Below, one piece after another: positions 7,507 through 15,653 of a DNA stretch of 36,136 nt (positions within the stretch are counted from its first letter, which is position 1; each line of letters begins with the position of its first letter). The notes beneath the pieces were generated by a model that was given only the letters and a program-made list of their open reading frames with translations, did no database searches and was not told the origin of the DNA. The stretch spans positions 1 through 36,136 of the forward strand of contig NZ_CAMIHZ010000019.1 of NCBI RefSeq assembly GCF_946222305.1. Reading direction: 5' to 3'. This DNA is from an uncultured Corynebacterium sp. GTDB lineage: Bacteria > Actinomycetota > Actinomycetes > Mycobacteriales > Mycobacteriaceae. A program made the position numbers and the translations under genes.

Positions 7507-9147
7507 ATGACAGCTTCTGACAACGCGGATTCCGCCGCCCATACCTCTTCCCCCGAGGAGCGATCACACTCCTCGACCGTCAAGGCGACGGCTTCCACGA
7601 ACGCCGACACCTCGACGGGCTCCCCAGCATCTACAAGCACGGCCACCTCTACAGAGGCGGCCACATCCACGAACGCGACCCTGCTCATTAGCGTCCTTGT
7701 GGCAGCCGCATTCGTGGTGATTCTCAACGAAACCACTCTGGCGGTCGCCCTCCCAGCGCTCATGCGCACCTTCAACGTCACTGCGGACACCGCCCAGTGG
7801 CTAACATCCTCCTTCATGCTCACGATGGCCTCCGTCATCCCCATGACCGGCTACATCATGCAGCGCTTCACTCTGCGGACAATCTACATCGCCGCGCTCG
7901 TCGCATTCCTCGTCGGCACAAGCCTGGCCACGATAGCGCCCGCATTCCCGATTTTGCTGATCGCGCGTATCATCCAGGCCACGGGAACTGCCCTGGTCAT
8001 CCCGCTGCTCATGACTACCATCATGCGCCTCATCCCCCTAGAACGCCGCGGCTCGGTGCTGGGTTATGTCACAGTCGTTATCGCGGTTGCCCCGGCTTTG
8101 GGTCCGACGTTTTCGGGCATCGTACTGCAGACCTTGACATGGCGTTGGATCTTCGGCTTGATGATTCCCTTGGTCGTGATTGTCCTTGGCGTCGGAATAA
8201 AACTGGTACGTAATTTCGAGGACCCCGGTTCTCCTTACCTCGACGTGCCTTCGGTTTTCCTTGCGGCCATCGGGTTCTCTGTCACACTGTATGGTGTGGC
8301 AGGGTTCTCGCAGATCACGAATGGTTTGCCTACCGGTAGGTTGCTGTGGTTCCTGCTGGGTGTGGTTGTGCTGTTTATCTTTTTCCGACGCCAATCGCGC
8401 CTCGGTCGCGAATCCCGCGGTACTGGCGCCGTCCGCGAGCCGTTGCTGAACCTCGAGCCCTTGGGCGTTCGTGAATACAGTTTGAGTCTGGCGATGATGC
8501 TTTTCAGCTTCTTCATGCTGTTCGGGTTCATCATCCTCATGCCGATCTTTGCGCAGCAGGTATTGGGGTTGTCCCAGGTCGCGACCGGTTTGGTCACGTT
8601 ACCGGGCGGATTGCTGATGGGCGTGATGGGCCCAATGGTTGGTCGACTCTACGATTCCAAGGGCGCGCGTCCGCTGATCATTCCGGGGGCGCTGTTGCTG
8701 TCGGTTTCGTTGCTGGGGCTGGCGTTTTTCCGGGAGACTCACGCGCTTTTTGCGTGGGTGGGTGAAGGCACTTTGAGCTTCCTGATCCAGCTGATTGCGC
8801 TGTCTTTGGTTTTGCACCTGGGGCTGGCACTGTTGTTCACGCCGTTGATGTCGAATGCGCTGGCGGCGGTGCGGGACGACATTGCCTCGCACGGCCAAGC
8901 GATCTTGAATACATTCCAGCAGGTCGCCGGGGGTGCGGGAACTGCGATTTTCATCGCGCTGATGACAGTAGGTGCGGGGATTGCGGCGAAGTCCGATCCC
9001 GGCAGGCCTGCTGCGGATGTGTTGGAAAGTGGCATCCACATCGCGTTCATGACGGCGGCGGTGGCCTCCGTGGTGCTGTTTATCTTCACGGTGTTTGTGC
9101 GCCTAGATGTGAGGCACCATCAACCGCATGTGGCTGAGCATGACTGA
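7507..9147 (+). CDS. MFS drug exporter, DHA2 (14-TM) family
   Basis: This is a 546-residue proton-driven efflux pump of the EmrB/QacA branch. About 14 hydrophobic helices can be counted, beginning at TLLISVLVAAAFVVILNETT (about residue 58) and ending at AFMTAAVASVVLFIFTVFV. The LNETTLAVALPAL motif in helix 1 and RLYDSKGARPL in the central loop fit the DHA2 family. The first 55 residues are an unusual Ser/Thr/Ala-rich cytoplasmic tail. The drug range cannot be inferred. No clear ribosome site or TANNNT box precedes the ATG, so the start is less certain. The last codons form the first units of a phased repeat that continues past the stop. Confidence 0.9.
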   Translation: MTASDNADSAAHTSSPEERSHSSTVKATASTNADTSTGSPASTSTATSTEAATSTNATLLISVLVAAAFVVILNETTLAVALPALMRTFNVTADTAQWLTSSFMLTMASVIPMTGYIMQRFTLRTIYIAALVAFLVGTSLATIAPAFPILLIARIIQATGTALVIPLLMTTIMRLIPLERRGSVLGYVTVVIAVAPALGPTFSGIVLQTLTWRWIFGLMIPLVVIVLGVGIKLVRNFEDPGSPYLDVPSVFLAAIGFSVTLYGVAGFSQITNGLPTGRLLWFLLGVVVLFIFFRRQSRLGRESRGTGAVREPLLNLEPLGVREYSLSLAMMLFSFFMLFGFIILMPIFAQQVLGLSQVATGLVTLPGGLLMGVMGPMVGRLYDSKGARPLIIPGALLLSVSLLGLAFFRETHALFAWVGEGTLSFLIQLIALSLVLHLGLALLFTPLMSNALAAVRDDIASHGQAILNTFQQVAGGAGTAIFIALMTVGAGIAAKSDPGRPAADVLESGIHIAFMTAAVASVVLFIFTVFVRLDVRHHQPHVAEHD

Positions 9148-9254
9148 TACGCCAGACGCGACTGTGACTGACGTGACTGAGCATGGCTGACAAAGCTGAC
9201 GCGACAGGCAAGATTGACACGACTGATCATGACTAACACGACTGACATGATTGA
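9132..9254. repeat. Degenerate phased repeat of GACTGA-like units
   Basis: The hexamer RRYTRA (mostly GACTGA, GGCTGA or GATTGA) starts at 9132, 9142, 9166, 9175, 9185, 9194, 9212, 9221, 9231, 9240 and 9249, a step of about 9-10 bases, with weaker copies filling the gaps (for example GACTGT at 9160). The first two units are the final codons and stop of the efflux gene. The array looks like a decayed short tandem expansion with near-helical phasing. Function is unknown. Confidence 0.7.
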
Positions 9255-9618
9255 ACATGCAACCAGTCACGAGGTGGCGTAACCCCAGAAGCGGACCGCC
9301 GCGACGGATCTTGCCTCCGCGGCTGACCGCTCCTCTGGTCATCACCTTCTTGGTGGGCCGCCCCCTTTTGTCGTCATTGCAGAACGAGATGCGCCATCCA
9401 GTGCGCATATTGGCCGTTTCGTTCTGCTTTCCGAGCACGGTGAGTTACCGGGGAGAGCAAGTTCAGTCCTCGGCAGGGTTGAAGGGTAAAAGGGACTTTT
9501 GGGGAAGTCTCAAACTGCCAGAGATGGCCCAAATTGAATGGGGAAGAGCCCGGTTCCATGGGGGGAATGGCCCTAGAACACTGCGATAGATTCGACAACT
9601 ACTTCGATAGCTATTGCA
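9255..9618. other. Gene-free stretch
   Basis: Small frames exist on both strands but none has a ribosome site, recognisable domain or convincing codon use. One hairpin with 6-base arms (GCCGCG near 9299, CGCGGC near 9319) is visible. No terminator for the efflux gene is evident. Confidence 0.4.
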
Positions 9619-9734
9619 GAAGGTCCCAGGCTCGCGGAAGGGCCCAGGCCCGCAGGGGAAGGCCTGTGCTCGTAGAAGAAAGCTCAGGCTTACAGGGGAA
9701 GATCCCGGGCTCGTAGAAGAGAGAGCTGAGCTTA
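9619..9734. repeat. Three imperfect tandem copies of a 40-base unit
   Basis: A unit CAGGGGAAG...GCTCGTAGAAGA starts at 9653 and again at 9693, each followed by AGCTSAGSCTTA. A partial, more diverged copy (GAAGGTCCCAGGCTCGCGG) starts at about 9619. The period is 40 bases, so it is not a codon-phased repeat. It lies just past the 3' end of the secreted-protein gene on the other strand. No function is evident. Confidence 0.65.
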
Positions 9735-9747
9735 AAGAGCAGCGATC

Positions 9748-10602
9748 TTAGTTGGCCACACGCTCGGCAGTAACGGTGAAGCCGTTATCGTGCAGAGTCT
9801 GCGCGATCTCCTTGAGCGCGTCCGCATCCGCCTTCTGGTCGAAGGTCTCTGCCAAGGAAATGGAGGCGGTCTTGTCGTCCACGAAGTTCACCTCCACGAG
9901 GTCGTGGCCAGCCTTCTTTTCCTGCTCCTCGATCACGCGCTCGGCAGCTGCCTTGCCCGCGGTGGAAGCCTGCTTGCCATCGGCAGCGGGGACGGTGACC
10001 TTGTCCGCATCGTCGGTCTTCGCTTCAGTTGCGCCGTCGGTTGCCGGCGCGGTCTCGGAAGCCTTTGGCGCAGCGGCATCAGTTGTCTCGTTCGCCGCGG
10101 AGGCTCCATTGGTCTCGGTCGCGGCAGTGGTTGGAGCACCAGCCTCACCTGCTCCAGCCGATTCGCTCGCCCTAGCGGTTTCGCTTGGAGCCTCAGACTC
10201 TCCAGCAGCGCCGGAGCTCAGCAGATCGGAGGCGGAGCCCAGCAGCTCCTCAGCGTTCTGTGGCAGCTTGCCGTCCTCGAGGGACTTAGCGCTATCCGCA
10301 CCTCCCTGCGCATCTGCTGGTAGCAGGCCCGGCAGGAATGCCAGCAGGTCAGCGATCGAACCCACAATTTCCTTCGGATCGTTCGGCAAACCCTCGGTGG
10401 TATCAGGCTTTTTGCCGTCGGCTGGCTTGTCCGCCTTGTTGGTCGCCTCGGTCTCTGCGCGCGTTGCGCCAGAGGTATCGTCCGCGGCAGCCGCTTCCTG
10501 GGCCGGTTTCGTCTCAACCGGTGCTGCCGTGGCAACACCGTTCAGGCTTACTGCGGACAGGCCCGCGATTACTGCGGTAGCGGCAGTGCGACGGATCTTC
10601 AT
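9748..10602 (-). CDS. Secreted Ala/Glu/Thr-rich protein of unknown function
   Basis: This is a 284-residue exported protein. The signal peptide starts MKIRRTAATAVIAGLSAVS and probably ends at ATA-AP near residue 27. The mature part is a long disordered region of Ala, Glu, Thr, Ser and Asp (to about residue 215), broken by two leucine-rich segments (SIADLLAFLPGLLP and AEELLGSASDLLSS). The last 65 residues look folded, with charged helices and a VEVNFVDDKTASISL strand. The frame extends 17 codons upstream, but the signal peptide and an AAAGG site 10 bases before fix ATG 10602. A possible -10, TAGTGT, is at 10663-10668 on the complementary strand. It follows dprE2 across a strong terminator, so it is likely its own transcript. 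The family is not recognised. Confidence 0.75.
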   Translation of the reverse strand: MKIRRTAATAVIAGLSAVSLNGVATAAPVETKPAQEAAAADDTSGATRAETEATNKADKPADGKKPDTTEGLPNDPKEIVGSIADLLAFLPGLLPADAQGGADSAKSLEDGKLPQNAEELLGSASDLLSSGAAGESEAPSETARASESAGAGEAGAPTTAATETNGASAANETTDAAAPKASETAPATDGATEAKTDDADKVTVPAADGKQASTAGKAAAERVIEEQEKKAGHDLVEVNFVDDKTASISLAETFDQKADADALKEIAQTLHDNGFTVTAERVAN

Positions 10603-10777
10603 GCTTTCAAAACCTTTCTGCGAGAGTGCGAGTTTCACGCGGTCGTTGAACAACGTGCGGCCACACTAAGCCTCTTTTTCTTACCGACGCCACCCAGTCC
10701 AGCACTTTGCAAGTGCCTTCTTGGGGTCACGTGAGGTTTTGTTACGGAGCCGGACAGTTTTCCCCAAGGTCGCAAAA

Positions 10778-10804
10778 ACCCGTGCCCCTGAGAGGGGCAC
10801 GGGT
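10778..10804 (-). terminator. Strong intrinsic terminator after dprE2
   Basis: ACCCGTGCCCCT and AGGGGCACGGGT form a perfect 12-bp stem with a 3-base loop. Read on the minus strand the stem is followed by TTTTTG, so it stops transcripts coming from dprE1-dprE2. Confidence 0.88.
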
Positions 10805-10894
10805 CTATGTAGAGGATCTGCGACGACGTGTGCGCTGTTTAGCTTGCCCTCTGTTTAGATCGGCAGCTTGCGCAGCGTTTAGATTGCGTTCTCC

Positions 10895-11653
10895 TTAGAT
10901 GGGCAGCTTGCGCAGGATCGGTAGTGGCAGGTGCTTCAGCACCAGCATGATTGGGCGGAACAGTGGGTGAACCCAGATCACCGTCTTGCGGTTATCCACA
11001 CCCTTGGAGATCGCGCGTGCAACGACTTCCTTGTCCACGGTCAGCGGGGCGTCATCCAAATCCTTAGTCATATTGGTACGAGCCTGACCTGGGCGTACGG
11101 TCAAAACCCGCACGCCGGTGCCTCGAAGAGCCTCGCCCAACATGCGGTAGAAACCATCCAGTCCAGCCTTGGCGGAACCGTAAACGAAGTTGGAGCGGCG
11201 GACCATCTCGCCGGCGACGGAAGAGAAGGCGACGATCTGTCCGTGGCCTTGCTTCTTCATGTGCTCGGCCAGCAGAACACCCACGCTGACAGCGCCGGTG
11301 TAGTTCACCTGCACGGCTTGAACTGCCAGCTTTTGGTTCTGCCACTGCTGCTCGTTATCGCCCAGCAGGCCGAAGGCAACGATGGCGATGTCGATATCAC
11401 CGTCGGCCCAGATCTCTTCGAATACCGCGGGGTGGGAATCAAAATCGAGGGCATCGAATTCCACCGTCTTGACCTCGGAGGCGCCGGCGGCATCCATGCG
11501 ATCCGTGGCGGCGGTGAGATCCTCGCCGCCGCGGGCGGCTAGGACGACACGGGCAGGACCGCGAGAGAGGAATTCTTCAACGACGGCCAGCCCCATGTCA
11601 GAGGCTCCACCGAGAAGCAGGATGCTTTGGGGCTTTCCCACAGCGTCGATCAT
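10895..11653 (-). CDS. dprE2: Decaprenylphosphoryl-2-keto-ribose reductase DprE2
   Basis: DprE2 reduces the keto intermediate made by DprE1 to decaprenylphosphoryl-arabinose, the only arabinose donor for arabinogalactan. The 252-residue protein is a short-chain dehydrogenase: nucleotide motif LLLGGASDMGLAVV at the N-terminus, catalytic Ser in VAFSSVAGE, and the Tyr-Lys pair in YGSAKAGLD. The C-terminus ends in a hydrophobic, basic segment (PIMLVLKHLPLPILRKLPI) suited to membrane contact. AAGGAG lies 10 bases upstream. The gene follows dprE1 by 48 bases and is closed by a strong terminator. The aftA/emb genes that follow dprE2 in mycobacteria are not next here. Confidence 0.93.
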   Translation of the reverse strand: MIDAVGKPQSILLLGGASDMGLAVVEEFLSRGPARVVLAARGGEDLTAATDRMDAAGASEVKTVEFDALDFDSHPAVFEEIWADGDIDIAIVAFGLLGDNEQQWQNQKLAVQAVQVNYTGAVSVGVLLAEHMKKQGHGQIVAFSSVAGEMVRRSNFVYGSAKAGLDGFYRMLGEALRGTGVRVLTVRPGQARTNMTKDLDDAPLTVDKEVVARAISKGVDNRKTVIWVHPLFRPIMLVLKHLPLPILRKLPI

Positions 11654-11701
11654 GGTTTCAGTTCTCCTTGAAATTGGTAATGGGGGTTGGAACGGGAGGG
11701 C

Positions 11702-13114
11702 TTAAAGCTCCAAGCGGCGGGACATATCGGAGGCGAAAACACCGGTGGGATCGATGTTGTGGCGGGTCTCCAACCAACCCGGCAGACCCGGGTACATCTT
11801 GTGGAAGTTCTCGGCCGAGGTGCGCGACTCCTTCGCCAGGTACAGGCGACCGCCGAATTCCATGACGCGGCGATCCAGTTCATCCAAGAACGTGCCCAAG
11901 CCCGGCTTGATGGGGAAGTCCACGCACACGTTCCAGCCCGGCATCGGGTAGCTCAGCGGCGCACGGTTGCCTTCACCGAACAGCTTGAACACGTTCAGTG
12001 CAGAGTAGTGACCGGACTTCTGGATATCGCGAATGATCTGCTTGAACGGCTCAACTGCCTCCGTCGGCACCACGAATTGGTACTGCAGGAAGCCCTTGGA
12101 ACCATAGCCACGGTTCCACTCGCCAATAAGATCCAACGGCTGGTAGAACTGCGTGAGGTTTTGCACCTGGTTGCGGTATTCACCGGACTTCAACCACCAC
12201 AGCTCGCCAATGGCGATCATGGACAGCTTGTTCATTGTGAAGTTCGGGAAGATATCGGGCACCGTCATCAGCTGCGGCGCGTTGAACTTCAGCGGGTTCT
12301 TCGCCAGCTTGGGGGACAGTTCCTTCAGCTGGTCCAGCGTCGCCAAAGAACCACGAGAAATCGCTGCACGGCCAAGCTTTGGCTCCGGCGAGATCGCGTC
12401 GAACCATGCGGAAGAGTATGTGTAGTTGTGCTCCGAACCGTCGGAGTGGAACTCAATCGTCTCGTCCAGCGTGTGGGTCATATCGCCATCGGCGATGAAG
12501 TAAGCGGTTTCGGTGCGCGTCATGTTGATCTGCGCGCGCAGGATGATGCCGGTCAGACCCATACCGCCGACGGTGGCCCAGAACAGCTCACCATTCGGAT
12601 CATCCGGGGTGCCTTCCGGCTCGAGGTGAAGCACACGGCCGTCCGCGACCAGCAACTCCATAGACTTCACGTGGTTACCGAAAGAACCCGCAGAGTGGTG
12701 GTTTTTCCCGTGAATGTCGGGGCCAATCGCACCACCGATGGTCACCTGCCGGGTGCCTGGCAGAACGGGAACCCACAAACCATAAGGCAGCGCGGCCTTC
12801 ATCAATTGGTCTAGGGTGACGCCCGCATCAACATCGACGACGGCTGTGTCTGGGTCAATGTTGTGGATTTTGTTGAGCTCTTGCATGTCGATGACGAGAC
12901 CGCCACCGTTCATCGCGGGATCGCCGTAGCTTCGGCCCATGCCACGCGCGATAACACCGCGCTGCAGGTGAGCAGGCTTATCGGCATTGGAATCGGCGAC
13001 TTGGGCGACAGCCTTGGCGATGACGTCGATATCCGGGGTGGACAAAACTTCCGCGGTGGTGGGCGCGGTGCGTCCCCAACCGGTGAGGGTCTTCGTGCTG
13101 GTCTGCAAAGTCAT
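11702..13114 (-). CDS. dprE1: Decaprenylphosphoryl-beta-D-ribose 2-oxidase DprE1
   Basis: DprE1 is the FAD enzyme that oxidises decaprenylphosphoryl-ribose, the first half of its conversion to the arabinose donor. The 470-residue protein has the FAD-binding region RGVIARGMGRSYGDPAMNGG, GTRQVTIGGAIGPDIHGKNH and an ALO-type C-terminal half. Cys397 in GWNVCVDFPIK matches the cysteine (Cys387 in M. tuberculosis) that benzothiazinone inhibitors modify, so sensitivity is predicted. An in-frame ATG at 13144 exists, but ATG 13114 has TACAGT exactly 7 bases upstream (13122-13127 on the complementary strand), pointing to a leaderless mRNA. It is co-transcribed with dprE2. Confidence 0.94.
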   Translation of the reverse strand: MTLQTSTKTLTGWGRTAPTTAEVLSTPDIDVIAKAVAQVADSNADKPAHLQRGVIARGMGRSYGDPAMNGGGLVIDMQELNKIHNIDPDTAVVDVDAGVTLDQLMKAALPYGLWVPVLPGTRQVTIGGAIGPDIHGKNHHSAGSFGNHVKSMELLVADGRVLHLEPEGTPDDPNGELFWATVGGMGLTGIILRAQINMTRTETAYFIADGDMTHTLDETIEFHSDGSEHNYTYSSAWFDAISPEPKLGRAAISRGSLATLDQLKELSPKLAKNPLKFNAPQLMTVPDIFPNFTMNKLSMIAIGELWWLKSGEYRNQVQNLTQFYQPLDLIGEWNRGYGSKGFLQYQFVVPTEAVEPFKQIIRDIQKSGHYSALNVFKLFGEGNRAPLSYPMPGWNVCVDFPIKPGLGTFLDELDRRVMEFGGRLYLAKESRTSAENFHKMYPGLPGWLETRHNIDPTGVFASDMSRRLEL

Positions 13115-13186
13115 GCCAACCACTGTAGTAGGGAGGTGCGACATTGCGGGGAAGACGAGCCGCGCACGCAGGCGTCTAACAGGGGA

Positions 13187-13480
13187 CTAGTACAAATCCA
13201 TAATGTCGCGGATCTCTTTGGGTAACTCTTCGATGCTGGAAATTTCCGGCCCGTCGTATTCCCGCAAGATCTGGTTCACACGTTGCCGGCTGGCGCTGTC
13301 CATGATCGGTAACTCCTGGGCCATCATTCGCGTCATGAACTCGTTGAGTGGCAGTTGCGTGCGGTGGGAGGCCTCGTAGGAGGAGCGTTCGCCCACCCCG
13401 CCGACCTGCACAGGATTCGCGCGCTGTTCCTCTTCTTCGGGAGTGCGCTTCTTTTTCGAGAAGATATCGAAGATCGCCAT
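13187..13480 (-). CDS. Small acidic conserved-looking hypothetical protein
   Basis: The 97-residue product starts MAIFDIFSKKKRTPEEEEQ, a basic then acidic N-terminus, followed by a predicted helical part (NEFMTRMMAQELPIMDSAS) and SSIEELPKEIRDIMDLY at the end. No domain is recognised and no transmembrane helix is present. TAGGGT stands 6 bases before the ATG (13487-13492 on the complementary strand), a leaderless-type promoter, which supports it as a real gene. It lies 72 bases upstream of dprE1 on the same strand. Confidence 0.6.
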   Translation of the reverse strand: MAIFDIFSKKKRTPEEEEQRANPVQVGGVGERSSYEASHRTQLPLNEFMTRMMAQELPIMDSASRQRVNQILREYDGPEISSIEELPKEIRDIMDLY

Positions 13481-13670
13481 AGCTCAACCCTAATTCACTA
13501 GGGCTAAGCGATAGCTCAGTAGGGCTGGGCGCTGAGTTTTCGCTACGCGCTGCCGCGCGGTCACTCTAGCTACTACCGAGTACTCGCCCCTGTCACTACA
13601 GACCAGTTTCCCGCTCCCGTCGGCCAGCCCCTGCCACAGCACCCTCGCTACCTGCCACAGCGCAGACAAG

Positions 13671-13684
13671 TCTGTTATTTCAGA
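13671..13684. promoter_or_regulatory. Predicted HutR operator upstream of hutH
   Basis: TCTGTTATTTCAGA is an inverted repeat, extended to five-base arms GTCTG/CAGAC at 13670-13685. The same pattern occurs before hutU and between hutR and hutG, and the stretch TATTTCAGACACCC is identical here and at the hutG site. A candidate -10 box (TAGTGT, 13730-13735) places the operator centre about 64 bases before the transcript start, an activator-type position. Confidence 0.75.
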
Positions 13685-13821
13685 CACCCCACCCTCGCAA
13701 AGCGGTGGTGATCCACTAGTTCGCCGAATTAGTGTGATGAGGATCTCAATAAAATCTCGCGCCGGCCACTCGGGCTCAAACCCCCCCGCGGCCCCAGCTA
13801 TCCCAGACAACGGAGGACACC

Positions 13822-15372
13822 ATGCGTCAATACCCCACGTCCGTCACTATCGGTATCGGAGCTCTCACCATTGAGGAAGTTGTGGCCATCGCTCGCTATG
13901 GCGCGCACGTTGACATCTCCGAAAGCGCCTTGCAGGCTGTTGCGGAAACCCGGCAGCGCATCGAAGACCTCGCCAATCAGGAAACCCCTGTCTATGGAGT
14001 ATCGACCGGTTTCGGAGCCCTCGCCAAGCGCCACATCCCTTCGGAATTGCGCACGCAGCTGCAGTCTTCTCTCGTGCGCTCCCACGCTGCCGGCTCCGGC
14101 CCGGAGATCGAAAAGGAAGTAATTCGCGCGCTGATGACTCTGCGCCTTTCCACACTGTGCACCGGACGCACCGGCGTGCGCCCTGTCGTCGTCGAGACCT
14201 ATGCCCAGCTGCTCAATGCTGATATCACCCCGGTCGTTCGGGAGTTCGGCTCGCTGGGTTGCTCGGGCGACCTCGCACCGTTGGCGCACTGTGCGCTGGC
14301 TCTTCTAGGTGAAGGTGAGGTGCGGGTTGGGGATTCTGATCCCATCGACGCCTCGCAGGCCCTGTCCCAGGCTTCCATTGCACCCTTGACTCTCCACGAA
14401 AAAGAGGGCCTTGCGCTGATCAACGGCACCGACGGCATGTTGGGGCAACTGTGCCTGGCTATCGCGGATCTGCGTGCAGCCGCAAAGGTTGCCGATATCG
14501 CCACCGCGCTGACCGTCGAAGGTCTGCTGGGCACACTCACTGTGTTCGCCGATGACCTGCAGCAGTTGCGTCCACACCCGGGCCAGGCCGATGCTGCTGC
14601 CAACATCCGCACTGTCGCCGCCGATTCGGAAATCCTCGCGGCAGCCGCAGAGGAATTCGCCCGCTCCCAGGTGCAGGATGCCTACTCGGTGCGTTGCGCA
14701 CCGCAGGTGGCAGGTGGCTTCCGCGACACCTTGGCGCACGCCACTGCGGTCGCCGACCGCGAGTTGGCCGCTGCCGTGGATAACCCCGTGGTGGCTCTTG
14801 ATGGCCGGGTGACTTCCAACGGTAATTTCCACGGCGCACCCGTTGCCTACGTGCTGGACTTCCTCGCCATTGTGGCGGCGGATCTGGCGTCCATTTCGGA
14901 ACGTCGCACGGATCGCTTCTTGGATAAGGCCCGAAACCGCGGTTTGAATGCTTTCCTCGCGGATGATCCCGGCGTCGATTCTGGTCACATGATCGCCCAG
15001 TACACGCAGGCGGGAATTGTGTCGGAAATGAAGCGACTGGCAGCGCCTGCCTCCGTGGATTCGATTCCTTCGTCGGCGATGCAGGAAGATCACGTGTCGA
15101 TGGGCTGGTCCGCGGCCCGGGCTCTGCGGAAGTCCGTTGATGGGTTGCAGCGCGTGCTGGCTATTGAGTTGCTGACCGCGGCCCGTGCGGTGGATATGCG
15201 CGACGGTAACCCGGCCAAGGGTACGGCCGCTGCGATCGCAGCACTGCGCGAGGTTGCCGAGGGGCCAGGTACGGACCGTTACCTCTCGCCAGAGATCGAA
15301 GCGGTTGTGGAGCTGGTCGTGAACGGTTCCGTACTCGATGCCGTGGAAAACGTGGTCGGCGAACTGCGCTAA
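13822..15372 (+). CDS. hutH: Histidine ammonia-lyase
   Basis: HutH removes ammonia from histidine to give urocanate, the first step of histidine breakdown. The 516-residue enzyme has the family signature TGVRPVVVETYAQLL...EFGSLGCSGDLAPLAH. The self-forming MIO electrophile comes from residues 147-149, here Cys-Ser-Gly where many homologues have Ala-Ser-Gly. YGVSTGFG near residue 58 carries the catalytic Tyr, and SSAMQEDHVSMGW is the usual C-terminal motif. GGAGG lies just upstream of ATG 13822. A gap of 281 bases with its own operator separates it from hutU. Confidence 0.96.
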   Translation: MRQYPTSVTIGIGALTIEEVVAIARYGAHVDISESALQAVAETRQRIEDLANQETPVYGVSTGFGALAKRHIPSELRTQLQSSLVRSHAAGSGPEIEKEVIRALMTLRLSTLCTGRTGVRPVVVETYAQLLNADITPVVREFGSLGCSGDLAPLAHCALALLGEGEVRVGDSDPIDASQALSQASIAPLTLHEKEGLALINGTDGMLGQLCLAIADLRAAAKVADIATALTVEGLLGTLTVFADDLQQLRPHPGQADAAANIRTVAADSEILAAAAEEFARSQVQDAYSVRCAPQVAGGFRDTLAHATAVADRELAAAVDNPVVALDGRVTSNGNFHGAPVAYVLDFLAIVAADLASISERRTDRFLDKARNRGLNAFLADDPGVDSGHMIAQYTQAGIVSEMKRLAAPASVDSIPSSAMQEDHVSMGWSAARALRKSVDGLQRVLAIELLTAARAVDMRDGNPAKGTAAAIAALREVAEGPGTDRYLSPEIEAVVELVVNGSVLDAVENVVGELR

Positions 15373-15439
15373 AGCGGCCACCTCACGGCGAGGGGACTGT
15401 ATAAGCGGGTCTCGTCTAGGTGAAGCTCAGATCAATGGG

Positions 15440-15453
15440 TCTCATATATGAGA
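15440..15453. promoter_or_regulatory. Predicted HutR operator upstream of hutU
   Basis: TCTCATATATGAGA is the core of a perfect 16-base palindrome, GTCTCATATATGAGAC (15439-15454). It fits the pattern TCTnnTATnTnAGA shared with the sites before hutH and hutG, although the S-W positions differ. Its presence suggests hutU-hutI has its own HutR-controlled promoter inside the 281-base gap. Confidence 0.6.
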
Positions 15454-15653
15454 CAGTCGCCAGACTCGTGACGTGGCGCACAATCTTGTGCTGGGGTTGT
15501 GTGGAATACAGGAATCTGGCTCCGCGCCGTTCAGCTGTAAGTAAATGACCACCTGCAAATAGACGTCGATGGATAAGCAAACATCCGCGTACAAGCGAAA
15601 GTTCATCGGCTAGCAAACGCATATCTACAAAAACCGTAGAAAGGATCCCCGAT

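Noticed and set aside
9251..9589. 112-codon plus-strand frame in the repeat-containing gap
   Set aside because: No ribosome site, no domain, Arg/Pro-rich product and overlapping frames on the other strand; most likely chance.
9752..10669. 305-codon plus-strand frame
   Set aside because: It mirrors the secreted protein gene, is almost all Ser/Ala/Val, and has no start signals. The minus strand encodes a clear signal peptide.
11687..12814. 375-codon plus-strand frame
   Set aside because: It lies antisense to dprE1, whose motifs are unmistakable. The His/Arg/Gln-rich product has no domain.
13490..13810. 106-codon minus-strand frame between the 97-residue gene and hutH
   Set aside because: It covers the predicted HutR operator and hutH promoter, has no ribosome site, and its product shows no recognisable fold.
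14305..15381. 358-codon minus-strand frame
   Set aside because: It is the antisense shadow of hutH with a His/Arg/Gly-rich product and no start signals.
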